Notes under the pieces: model-generated
Database searches by the model: none
What the model was told of the DNA's origin: nothing
What the model saw: the letters and a program-made list of their open reading frames with translations, nothing else
Virus record (IMG/VR): IMGVR_UViG_3300023172_000245
Coordinates: 1-20,784 of that record
Strand: one strand, 5' to 3'
Length of the DNA stretch: 20,784 nucleotides
DNA from: a virus
Shown: positions 1 through 6,948 of the stretch, piece by piece
Layout of the letters: each line of letters opens with the position of its first letter
How positions within the stretch are numbered: position 1 is the first letter of the stretch
Position numbers and translations under genes: made by a program

Positions 1-288
1 CTTGAAAACTATGGTGCTCACTGCGAGTCTGGTAAGTTTTCCGATGGTAACGCCTACTGGAAGATGAAGGGCGGAGCTGACTACATCGTCAGCGGTCTTG
101 AGCGTATTCAAGATGCCGTTGCTTTCGTTGGTGCTCTATGCATGCAGAACAATCTGTACTACAAAGAGTTTCCCGTCACATTTCGCACTCACGACGATTG
201 GGAAGATGAACTCGCAGAGTTGGACGATGATTATCGTGACTTCCTCGTCTCTAGTGCTAAGCGAGTATCTCCACAGGAGGTACTCTAA
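1..288 (+). CDS. Hypothetical phage protein, 5' end outside window
   Basis: The frame is open from the first base of the window to a TAA at 286-288, so this is the C-terminal 95 residues of a longer protein. An internal ATG at 64 exists, but the reading frame upstream of it is uninterrupted and has protein-like composition, so I do not take it as the start. The tail is acidic, with a run of Asp and Glu around residues 67-77. I do not recognise the family. The stop codon overlaps the ATG of the next gene (TAATG), which indicates translational coupling in one operon with the two small genes that follow. Confidence 0.7.
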   Translation, partial: LENYGAHCESGKFSDGNAYWKMKGGADYIVSGLERIQDAVAFVGALCMQNNLYYKEFPVTFRTHDDWEDELAELDDDYRDFLVSSAKRVSPQEVL

Positions 289-422
289 TGTACTATATTC
301 AAAATGCAGCAAACAACCAGATCATCGCTATGTGCTCTCGCTTAGAAGATGCAAAAGCTTTTATCGGCTCTAAGCTCGACGAGCCAACAGTTTACATCAT
401 CGTGAATAAGGAAACAAAATAA
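288..422 (+). CDS. Small hypothetical protein (44 aa)
   Basis: A 44-codon frame starts with ATG at 288, overlapping the previous stop by one base, and ends with TAA at 420-422, which in turn overlaps the ATG of the next gene. An AGGAGG-like Shine-Dalgarno lies at 275-280. Its length is below usual cut-offs, but both junctions have the exact TAATG geometry and the ribosome site is strong, so it is very likely a real gene. The protein begins MYYIQNAANN and has no motif I recognise; function unknown. Confidence 0.72.
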   Translation: MYYIQNAANNQIIAMCSRLEDAKAFIGSKLDEPTVYIIVNKETK

Positions 423-703
423 TGGCATACGTAACTTACAAAAACCGTTCTTCTCTTGATTATCGTTTCACGGTAAAGTCTCTTGACGATCCTGCGATCG
501 CTGAATTGAAAGCTTTGCTTGTTGAGCGTAATGGATACATCACTCGTGCTCGTAAACTATATGGCACTTTGAGTTACTATGGTAAACAGAATACGCAAGG
601 TCTTCGTATTCGTCCTCGTGGTCCTCGTGAGAATTCTTGGGCCCGCGACACTCCTGCAGAAAATGCGACACATTTTGACGTTTATGTGCGCAATTATAGT
701 TGA
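422..703 (+). CDS. Hypothetical basic protein (93 aa)
   Basis: This is the third gene of the chain of one-base overlaps. The product has 93 residues and is rich in Arg, Tyr and Asn, with a basic stretch around residues 60-73 (IRPRGPRE). I recognise no family. The TGA stop at 701-703 lies inside the TTGACA -35 box of the next promoter, so the operon ends exactly where a new transcription unit begins. No terminator hairpin is evident between them, so read-through into the next gene is possible. Confidence 0.65.
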   Translation: MAYVTYKNRSSLDYRFTVKSLDDPAIAELKALLVERNGYITRARKLYGTLSYYGKQNTQGLRIRPRGPRENSWARDTPAENATHFDVYVRNYS

Positions 704-727
704 CATTCTCTCTAATCCTGATATAAT
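700..727 (+). promoter_or_regulatory. Strong sigma70-type promoter
   Basis: A perfect TTGACA at 700-705 and a perfect TATAAT at 722-727 are separated by 16 bp. It sits in the gap before the gene at 761, with a start expected near 734. This is the form of promoter that T4-like phages use early, read by unmodified host RNA polymerase. Confidence 0.8.
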
Positions 728-760
728 AGAATTATCGTTACACAGAAAGGAACACACACA

Positions 761-1489
761 ATGTTTATGGGCGATATGAAATTTACTACTGCTGGCGACT
801 TCTTGGCTTCACAAAAATCACAATTACATTATGCTGATGACAACATCGCAGAAACATCTGGTCAAGAAACATTCAATGCCGACGGCGAATACACCCCTCT
901 TATCGAAGGTATTCGTTCTATAATTCCAGAATTCCAACGCATTTTCAATACCGAAAAATTGGATTCTGCTTCTAATTGGTACGACAATCCTATCAAAGAT
1001 GAGCTTGACGCACTGCCAATGTCCCAGCGTTCAGCTGAGATTTCTAAACTTTACAGCTCGCCAATCAATAATTTGTTCGGCCGTCTTCTTAAAAATACTG
1101 GTATTGACTTACGAGTTGATCTTTCAGATGGCTATGATTGGGTATACACTAATACGCGCCGTACGGAAATCGAAGACAAAAACTGCATGTCTCAAGCTTT
1201 TGAAAAATTTAACATGTGGACCGGTAACGCTAACGCTGGTGAAAAAGTATCTATGCATCTTCTTAAGCGTTTTCAACTTGACGATAAATATCAAATCGTG
1301 GGCGCTCATGTTTCTTTGGTTAATCTTGATGATACTACTCAGTATTGGAAAAAGCCAAAATCTGGTAAAGGCGCACGCTCAAGTCTTTCCTTTACAAAAA
1401 ATGATTCCCGTGGTATAATTCCAATTATGGGTTACTTCCACGTGCCAGAGCGTGGCCATAAACTGTTTCCCCGTTGTGAAAAAATCTAA
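761..1489 (+). CDS. Hypothetical protein (242 aa)
   Basis: The 242-residue frame begins with ATG at 761, preceded by AAAGGAA at 746-752 and by the promoter at 700-727; the next in-frame ATG (MGDM) lies six bases downstream. No signal peptide, membrane segment or catalytic motif is obvious. The C-terminal third contains FTKND (about residues 210-214) followed by a hydrophobic strand ending in YFHVPERG. It leads the operon that continues into the nucleotide-modification genes, so a role in early takeover or nucleotide metabolism is possible but not shown. Function unknown. Confidence 0.72.
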   Translation: MFMGDMKFTTAGDFLASQKSQLHYADDNIAETSGQETFNADGEYTPLIEGIRSIIPEFQRIFNTEKLDSASNWYDNPIKDELDALPMSQRSAEISKLYSSPINNLFGRLLKNTGIDLRVDLSDGYDWVYTNTRRTEIEDKNCMSQAFEKFNMWTGNANAGEKVSMHLLKRFQLDDKYQIVGAHVSLVNLDDTTQYWKKPKSGKGARSSLSFTKNDSRGIIPIMGYFHVPERGHKLFPRCEKI

Positions 1490-1498
1490 GGAGGTAAT

Positions 1499-1858
1499 AT
1501 GTCAACACCTGAATCCGCAAAAGTCTTAGCCGAGTGTGCTGAGATCCAAGTCAAAAAGTCTCGTGATTATCAAAATCCGAACTCGACTGTACAACAAGCC
1601 GATTACTATCCAAACGGCGTGCAATCGATCCATGATGTCATGCATGGCAAAATGCTTCGTATGAAATCTGTTATGGAAGCTATGCGTGGCGAAGACTATG
1701 AACCAAACTTCGAATCGCTCGAAGATAGTGCTAAAGATCTAATCAACTATGCATCATTCTTTGTTGCATATTGTCGACAAAAGATCGAGGGCCAAGACGG
1801 TTCCCGTGATATTTTCAATCGTCCAATTAACCGACAGGTGACGAATGTTGATGAATAG
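1499..1858 (+). CDS. Nmad1/DUF1599-like nucleotide-modification-associated protein
   Basis: This small all-alpha protein has 119 aa. KKSRDYQNP (residues 19-27), then YYPNGVQSI, then MHGKMLRM (48-55), then a Glu/Asp-rich segment leading to DSAKDLINYA (76-85) match the layout of DUF1599 (nucleotide modification associated domain 1), a family related to MazG-like NTP pyrophosphohydrolases. The ribosome site is exceptionally strong: TAAGGAGGT at 1487-1495, five bases before ATG. It overlaps the dCMP hydroxymethylase gene by 14 nt, which fits a role in processing deoxynucleotides for base modification. The family assignment comes from motif memory, and the exact activity is unknown. Confidence 0.6.
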   Translation: MSTPESAKVLAECAEIQVKKSRDYQNPNSTVQQADYYPNGVQSIHDVMHGKMLRMKSVMEAMRGEDYEPNFESLEDSAKDLINYASFFVAYCRQKIEGQDGSRDIFNRPINRQVTNVDE

Positions 1859-2540
1859 TGTAAAAGACATCCGTGAGTTCTTTATTGGTGAGCTCGCGGA
1901 TGAAGCATTTACAATCGATAAAACTGGCCAGAAAACCATCGAGATGATTGGTGCAAACTTCGTTGCATCTGAACCATCTATCTTTGGCATACCAAATCAA
2001 GCTTATATTGAAGCTGAGTTGGATTGGTATGAAAGCCAAAGTACAAATATCTATGATATTCATGGCAAGAACCAAGATCCACCCGCAGCTTGGAAATATT
2101 CAGCAGACAAGCATGGCAATATCAACTCTAACTATGGCCATCTTGTTTTCTCGGATAAGTACTTCAAACAATTTTATATGGCCTTTGATGAATTATGGTG
2201 TAATCCAGACAGCCGCCGTGCTCAAATGGTTTACAACCGTCCATCAATCTGGGTTGAATTCAATGAAGGCGGCAAGTCTGACTTCATCTGTACAAATGCA
2301 CAAACATTCTATATTCGTGATGGTGTCTTGATGATGGTATCTCAAATGCGTTCTAATGATGTTGTTTTTGGCTATAAGAATGATTATGCTTGGGCACAAT
2401 ACCTTATGGACAAGTTTGTTTCTAATTGGAATGAAATGGCTGCAGTTACAGGTGAACACGGTGAGATTGAAAAAGGTATGCTCATCTGGCAAGTCATGAA
2501 TTTACACGTGTATGAAAGACATTTTAATTTGGTGAAATAA
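1845..2540 (+). CDS. 42: dCMP hydroxymethylase (T4 gp42 homologue)
   Basis: This enzyme transfers a one-carbon unit from methylenetetrahydrofolate to dCMP, making 5-hydroxymethyl-dCMP for incorporation into phage DNA. The 231 aa follow T4 gp42 almost end to end: DKTGQKTIE-IGA (residues 25-37), INSNYG (93-98), NPDSRR (120-125), the catalytic Cys in SDFICTN (Cys149), RSNDVVFG (169-176), ND-YAW (179-183) and LHVYERH (220-226). It belongs to the thymidylate synthase superfamily. The Asn that thymidylate synthase uses to read uracil is replaced here by Asp180, the substitution that gives T4 gp42 its cytosine preference. T4 places these residues at Cys148 and Asp179. The start overlaps the previous gene; an ATG at 1851 is an alternative. 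Confidence 0.95.
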   Translation: MLMNSVKDIREFFIGELADEAFTIDKTGQKTIEMIGANFVASEPSIFGIPNQAYIEAELDWYESQSTNIYDIHGKNQDPPAAWKYSADKHGNINSNYGHLVFSDKYFKQFYMAFDELWCNPDSRRAQMVYNRPSIWVEFNEGGKSDFICTNAQTFYIRDGVLMMVSQMRSNDVVFGYKNDYAWAQYLMDKFVSNWNEMAAVTGEHGEIEKGMLIWQVMNLHVYERHFNLVK

Positions 2541-2779
2541 TGGATCATGAGCCCGGCAAACTTATAATGATTTCTGATATCATTGAGACTAGATTGCGTA
2601 AAGAAAAGGAATTAGAGTACTATCAAAAGCAACTTGAGAAGATACAGCAAAGAATGTTTTTTCTCAAGAAAGATCTAGATCTTACAAATCTGATTATCGA
2701 CTTAATTGAAAAAGAACGAGTTCATGATATTAAGGAACAAATGGAGCAAAAGCTTCTAAACAAAAAAGATGATGAGTAG
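2540..2779 (+). CDS. Small coiled-coil protein (79 aa)
   Basis: A 79-residue charged protein whose ATG overlaps the gp42 stop (TAATG). Residues 18-75 are almost entirely helix-favouring, with regular Leu/Ile/Met spacing among Lys and Glu, so it is probably one long coiled coil. No enzymatic motif is visible. Its tight placement between dCMP hydroxymethylase and dCMP deaminase hints at a scaffold or partner for the nucleotide-precursor enzymes, but nothing in the sequence proves that. Confidence 0.65.
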   Translation: MDHEPGKLIMISDIIETRLRKEKELEYYQKQLEKIQQRMFFLKKDLDLTNLIIDLIEKERVHDIKEQMEQKLLNKKDDE

Positions 2780-3293
2780 AATGGAATATTATCGAGAAAG
2801 TTACCACGATTACATGAGACGGCGTATGCGTGAGGAAGATGCCAAGGATATAAAATGGGATCGTCGTTTCATGGAGATGGCTGAGATCATCTCTGGCTGG
2901 AGTAAGGATCCGTCGAGTAAGATAGGTGCTGTTGTTGTTAATGCTGAAAGGCGGATCCTTGCCACCGGTTACAATGGTTTTCCTCGAGGTATTGAAGATA
3001 GCGATGAACGACTCAACAATCGAGATGAAAAGTATCCTCGTATAATTCATGCTGAAATGAATGCTCTTATGAATGCTTTGTATAATGGCGTTACTGTAAA
3101 GGATGCCACACTATATGTTTATGGCCTGCCAGTTTGCCCAGCATGCACAAAGTGCGTTATCCAAGCTGGTATTAAACGAGTTGTAATGCCTACTGCAAAG
3201 ACAGACAAGGGTAATTGGGAAGAGGTATGGTATAAAGAATCACTTCCCATGTATAAAGAAGCAGGCGTGGTAGTAACAACATTAGATGATTGA
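2769..3293 (+). CDS. cd: Deoxycytidylate (dCMP) deaminase
   Basis: It deaminates dCMP to dUMP, feeding thymidylate synthesis. The zinc and catalytic signature is complete: HAEMNAL with His94 and Glu96, and PVCPAC with Cys123 and Cys126, plus KDPSSKIGAVVV (46-57) and the GYNGFPRG loop (67-74). The protein is 174 aa, slightly shorter than T4 Cd. The first ATG (2769) overlaps the coiled-coil gene by 11 nt; ATGs at 2772 and 2781 are alternatives and the Shine-Dalgarno is poor, so the exact start is uncertain. Together with gp42 it controls the split of dCMP between dUMP and hydroxymethyl-dCMP. Confidence 0.93.
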   Translation: MMSRMEYYRESYHDYMRRRMREEDAKDIKWDRRFMEMAEIISGWSKDPSSKIGAVVVNAERRILATGYNGFPRGIEDSDERLNNRDEKYPRIIHAEMNALMNALYNGVTVKDATLYVYGLPVCPACTKCVIQAGIKRVVMPTAKTDKGNWEEVWYKESLPMYKEAGVVVTTLDD

Positions 3294-3651
3294 TATGATT
3301 GTAGTTGGTATAAATCCTTCAAACGGCCCTGCACATCAGCAGAGTCCTACTATTAAAAGATTGAATCAGTGGATGGATCACCTCGGTATAAGGTACTATG
3401 CATTTACCAATGTTATTCACGAAACCGGACCTTACAATCAATCTATGGTTGACAAAGAGACTCTACTATGTTATATTAATGGTTATAAAAGAGTTATTGC
3501 TCTCGGCAACTTCGTGTCAGAAACGCTAAATAGACTAGGTATTGAACACTTTGTTATGCCTCATCCTTCACCACTAAATAGACTATTGAATGATATTGAA
3601 TATGAAGAGATGAAACTTAAAGAATGTAAAAGATATATGGAGTCGAAATGA
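3286..3651 (+). CDS. Uracil-DNA-glycosylase superfamily protein
   Basis: A compact 121-residue protein with both superfamily motifs. GINPS (residues 8-12) resembles the GINPG of the Mug/TDG branch, and MPHPSPLNR (91-99) resembles the HPSPLS loop of UDG. FTNV (40-43) and IALGNFVSETL (71-81) fit the strands between them. Known members flip out and excise uracil or modified bases from DNA. At 121 aa it is much shorter than typical UDG (about 220), so it is a minimal version whose chemistry cannot be assumed. It overlaps cd by 8 nt and the next gene by 4 nt (ATGA). A second ATG at 3295 is an alternative start. Confidence 0.72.
   Translation: MIDMIVVGINPSNGPAHQQSPTIKRLNQWMDHLGIRYYAFTNVIHETGPYNQSMVDKETLLCYINGYKRVIALGNFVSETLNRLGIEHFVMPHPSPLNRLLNDIEYEEMKLKECKRYMESK
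3449..3477 (+). promoter_or_regulatory. Possible intragenic sigma70-type promoter
   Basis: TTGACA at 3449-3454 and TATATT at 3472-3477 have 17-bp spacing, inside the UDG-like gene and about 170 bp before the glycosyltransferase-like gene. Spacing and both boxes are good, but this is coding sequence and could be coincidental. Confidence 0.35.
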
Positions 3652-4745
3652 AAAAAATCCTTGTAACAGGTATGAATAAGCTGCAGTGTACGAAAGACTT
3701 CTTTCTGCAGCAACAACTTCAGGTTGTGCCATCTCACTATTCACTCATTCGTTGCCTTGAAGATATGGGATATGAGGTTGAACAGCGGCCTGTCAGACTA
3801 GGCGAGAACCTAGATCACTATGATGAGGTAGTGGTATACATTCACAGCATCCAGGCCTTCTGTCAATTCCTATGGTCCGGACTGTATGCCGTACATGCTC
3901 GCCCAAACTGCATCTTAGCTTTTGACGATTGGCAGTTTAAACAGATCTACAGCACTATTGAAACATATAAAGAGAAGCTCGAAGCAAACGATGAAGGTGT
4001 ATTCCGCCAGTATCTCTTTGATCTATGGCAAGGTGTAGAAGATAAAGAAACTGTAGCGTCATATAAAGAACAATATATCGATGCTTGTAACATTATCACC
4101 AGTAAAGAGAATCGTTTGCTTGTAAGCGCCTTTGCAGGTGGTGATATGTCAACACTAGAACTTGGCTGGAAAGAAGAAAACGTTTACACATATAATCCAA
4201 ATCCTTATCATCTAAATCGTCGTGCAGACAACGGTTATGGAACAGGTAGTGTTGGTTTGGATAGTTTCTTTGGTGATACACCAGAAAAAGAAATGAAATG
4301 GAATTTTGCGTCTCTTGTTCAAGAGAAAACGCGAAAATGGCTCAAGGCGCAGCAACCTGACGATTGGAAGTGGGAGATTGTTTACTATGGCGCAAAGCGT
4401 GGTAAATATAAGTCAGAGCGTAAAACCGAACCGGAAATGGTAAAAGTATTCGAACAACAATGGGGCTGTCTAATGCCCGGATACTTCCATGCCGGATCTG
4501 GGTGGTGGCGAGCACGCCCACTGCAGGTTGCTGACGCCGGTTCTATTATTATTGGTGACAAACCAGAAATGATGGTGTATTATAAAGATGAGGGTCTTGC
4601 TGGACTTCGAGTACAAGACGTAGAAGCAATGGATCTTACTCAATTGCAAGCTACTGCCAAAGCTCAGCGAGATGCTCTATATGATAACCATCCTTTGGAT
4701 CAGAGCATTCAAAGAAACGAGCTTGAGAGAGTATTAGCAGCATGA
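3648..4745 (+). CDS. Putative GT-B-fold glycosyltransferase (candidate DNA glycosyltransferase)
   Basis: The protein has 365 aa. Its N-terminus (KKILVTGMNK, then HYSLIRCLEDMGYEVE at 29-44) has the Rossmann start seen in GT-B enzymes. The C-terminal half has a second alpha/beta unit: WEIVYYG (about 242-248), WGCLMPGYFHAGSGWWRARP (273-292), then a short strand and an acidic end before VEAMDL, as in GT-B donor-binding domains. The gene sits between the hydroxymethylcytosine-precursor genes and a UDP-sugar mutase whose start overlaps its stop (ATGA at 4742). A role in moving a sugar from the mutase product onto hydroxymethylcytosine is therefore my best inference. I cannot assign it to a named family. 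It could also modify something other than DNA. Confidence 0.55.
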   Translation: MKKILVTGMNKLQCTKDFFLQQQLQVVPSHYSLIRCLEDMGYEVEQRPVRLGENLDHYDEVVVYIHSIQAFCQFLWSGLYAVHARPNCILAFDDWQFKQIYSTIETYKEKLEANDEGVFRQYLFDLWQGVEDKETVASYKEQYIDACNIITSKENRLLVSAFAGGDMSTLELGWKEENVYTYNPNPYHLNRRADNGYGTGSVGLDSFFGDTPEKEMKWNFASLVQEKTRKWLKAQQPDDWKWEIVYYGAKRGKYKSERKTEPEMVKVFEQQWGCLMPGYFHAGSGWWRARPLQVADAGSIIIGDKPEMMVYYKDEGLAGLRVQDVEAMDLTQLQATAKAQRDALYDNHPLDQSIQRNELERVLAA

Positions 4746-5743
4746 AGTATTTAGTAGTAGGTGCGGGTCTATCAGGTTGTGTGGTTGCTCGTGAGCTTGC
4801 AAGAGCAGGACATAATGTAGATGTAATTGATAAACGAGATCACGTAGCCGGTAATGCATATGATTATGAGAATGAACATGGCATTCGAGTTCATAAGTAT
4901 GGTCCTCATCTATTTCATACTAATAATGAAGAAGTATTTGAATGGCTTTCACAGTTTACTGAGTGGGTTGAGTATCGGCACAAAGTTAAAGCTCAACTCT
5001 CGGATGGACAATACGTCACATTACCAGTAAATCGTGAAACAAAAGATATTGTCGGTGAGGAGAATGTTCTCGACGTATTCTTCAGACCTTATACCAAGAA
5101 GATGTGGGGTGTCGAACTTGATCAGTTGAATCCTGATATTATCAATCGAGTTCCTATTCGTGATGATTACAACGAAGAATACTTTCCAAATGATAAGATA
5201 CAATTCATGCCACGGCATGGCTATACTAAAATGGTTGAGAACATTCTCACTCACCACAATATAACTGTATCTTTAAATACTGAATATAATTATCATATGG
5301 ATAAAGAATACGATCATGTGTTTAATTCTATGCCAATTGATGAATGGTTTGAATGGAAATATGATAAGCTTCCATATCGTTCAATCAAGTTTGAGACTGT
5401 AAGCCTGCCGATTCCACGGGCATTACCAACCGCTACTGTAAACTTTACTCATCACGGCCCAAAGACTCGTGTTACTGAATGGAAGAATATTCCCTGTCAC
5501 GGCGATAATAAATATATCACAACGCTAACGTTCGAGGAACCATGCGATTACTCTGAGAATAACTATGAACGTTATTATCCAGTAAAAGATCGCGATGGTA
5601 AGAACCGAGAGCTATACAAAAAATATAAAGCCGAAATACCAGAGCATATGACCTTTATCGGTCGCTGCGGTTTGTATGCCTATCTTGATATGCATCAGGC
5701 TGTGAGCACAGCGCTCTCAACAGTGAGAAAGTTTTTAGCATGA
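4742..5743 (+). CDS. glf: UDP-galactopyranose mutase
   Basis: This flavoenzyme interconverts UDP-galactopyranose and UDP-galactofuranose; relatives can also act on UDP-arabinopyranose. Visible signatures are the FAD Rossmann GAGLSG (7-12), the acidic end of strand 2 (VIDKR, 28-32), AGNAYD (36-41), YGPHLFHT (53-60), YTKKMWG (117-123), RVPIR..Y (136-143), FMPRHGYT (155-162), and the C-terminal GRCGLYAYLDM (307-317) that closes the flavin site. The length, 333 aa, is somewhat below bacterial Glf (about 370-390) but all core motifs are present, so it is probably active. It overlaps both neighbours by 4 nt (ATGA). Its presence implies the phage needs a furanose sugar donor during infection. Confidence 0.92.
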   Translation: MKYLVVGAGLSGCVVARELARAGHNVDVIDKRDHVAGNAYDYENEHGIRVHKYGPHLFHTNNEEVFEWLSQFTEWVEYRHKVKAQLSDGQYVTLPVNRETKDIVGEENVLDVFFRPYTKKMWGVELDQLNPDIINRVPIRDDYNEEYFPNDKIQFMPRHGYTKMVENILTHHNITVSLNTEYNYHMDKEYDHVFNSMPIDEWFEWKYDKLPYRSIKFETVSLPIPRALPTATVNFTHHGPKTRVTEWKNIPCHGDNKYITTLTFEEPCDYSENNYERYYPVKDRDGKNRELYKKYKAEIPEHMTFIGRCGLYAYLDMHQAVSTALSTVRKFLA

Positions 5744-6948
5744 GTGATATTACCCACGCAAGTATCGTACCACTAATTGGAGGTGAAACTATTGGTTCCC
5801 ATCGAGCCTTTGGTGCACCTCCAATTCATTTTATGTCATATGAACCTTTTGCTGGTAATGACAAACATATTCTAAATTATTACGACAACAAGATTCCATA
5901 TTATGTTCTAGATAAAGGACATAGGCCACCGCCAGGCGAAAGAGCAAATGTTGTATCATCAGTGTGTCCATGCGCTGGTTTATCAATGATGTCACATGGA
6001 TACGGTGACGACAACGAAAACAACAAATGGATGATTGAGACTGCAAAGTATATTCTTGGTGAATATAGACCAGACTGTTTCTGGGGCGAGAACGCTCCAG
6101 GATTTGCTGGTAAGATTGGAACTAATGTTCGTAATCAATTGAAACAGATTGGTAAGGACAATGGATATACGATGAGTGTATACCGGACTAGATCTCTACT
6201 TCATGGTGTTCCACAGGTACGAGAACGCTCATTTTATTTCTTCTGGAAACGAGATAACGGCGTACCAATCTTTGAATACTACAATCGTGAGTACACACCA
6301 ATCGAAGAATTAATTCGTAATGTAAAATCAAACTTTCAAACTGAACCTATCAATACTAAAAAGCCTTCCGACAACCCGTACTATAAGTACATTCTTGAAG
6401 AGATTGAAGGAGGCAAAACTCATACAGAGCATTCTCGCGATGTAGATCCAACGTCAGCTCGTGGTGTGGATTCTTTCTCTTATATCGAAAGAGCAGGTAA
6501 AACTTATAATGAAGTTGCTGACTGGATGGCTGCAAACGGTTTTGAGAAAGAAGTTGATAAGTGCCACTATAAACATGAGAAACTTGCTAAGGGTGGGTCG
6601 ATTATGAGAAGAGGTGTCATTGTTCCAAAAGATCGTATCGGCGCTTTCGTTGGCCACTATCCTACTATGCTTACTCATCCTGATGAAGATCGATTTATTA
6701 ATTACCGAGAAGCTATGTCAATCATGGGCTTGCCCGAAGACTTTGAATTGGTCGATGCGGGCCCTAAGGTAGCAAATCATATTTGCCAAAATGTCCCTGT
6801 GCAAACAGCCACAGACATGGCCACAGAGGTTCTAGCAACACTTAAAGGTCTAAGAAAAATGGTTGACACCGATTACATTTTGCAGTATAATGGTACTCAG
6901 AAGCTTGAATACCAAGAAAACATTACTACACTTGAGGCTTTTCTATGA
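5740..6948 (+). CDS. C5-cytosine DNA methyltransferase-like protein
   Basis: The 402 aa contain the ordered motifs of the C5-cytosine methyltransferase family: a motif I-like PLIGGETIGSHRAFG (11-25), motif IV VCPCAGLS with catalytic Cys78 (75-82), motif VI ENAPG (117-121), motif VIII HGVPQVRER (155-163), a variable region of about 150 residues that could hold the target-recognition domain, motif IX-like YREAMSIMGLPEDF (322-335) and motif X QNVPV (350-354). Motif I and the ENV element are unusual in detail but the catalytic Cys is intact. In a phage that already makes hydroxymethyl-dCMP, ordinary C5 methylation would find little substrate. It may act on residual or host cytosine, or have a new chemistry. 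Confidence 0.85.
   Translation: MSDITHASIVPLIGGETIGSHRAFGAPPIHFMSYEPFAGNDKHILNYYDNKIPYYVLDKGHRPPPGERANVVSSVCPCAGLSMMSHGYGDDNENNKWMIETAKYILGEYRPDCFWGENAPGFAGKIGTNVRNQLKQIGKDNGYTMSVYRTRSLLHGVPQVRERSFYFFWKRDNGVPIFEYYNREYTPIEELIRNVKSNFQTEPINTKKPSDNPYYKYILEEIEGGKTHTEHSRDVDPTSARGVDSFSYIERAGKTYNEVADWMAANGFEKEVDKCHYKHEKLAKGGSIMRRGVIVPKDRIGAFVGHYPTMLTHPDEDRFINYREAMSIMGLPEDFELVDAGPKVANHICQNVPVQTATDMATEVLATLKGLRKMVDTDYILQYNGTQKLEYQENITTLEAFL
6863..6891 (+). promoter_or_regulatory. Consensus sigma70-type promoter inside the methyltransferase gene
   Basis: TTGACA at 6863-6868 and TATAAT at 6886-6891 have the ideal 17-bp spacing, ending 53 bp before the dexA start. Perfect match in both boxes makes this more than chance; it would allow dexA and the following glycosyltransferase to be transcribed separately from the upstream operon. 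Confidence 0.65.

Noticed and set aside
3309-3316. TATAAATC as a late promoter
   Set aside because: It lies within the codons of the GINPS motif of the UDG-like gene and misses the last base of the late box.
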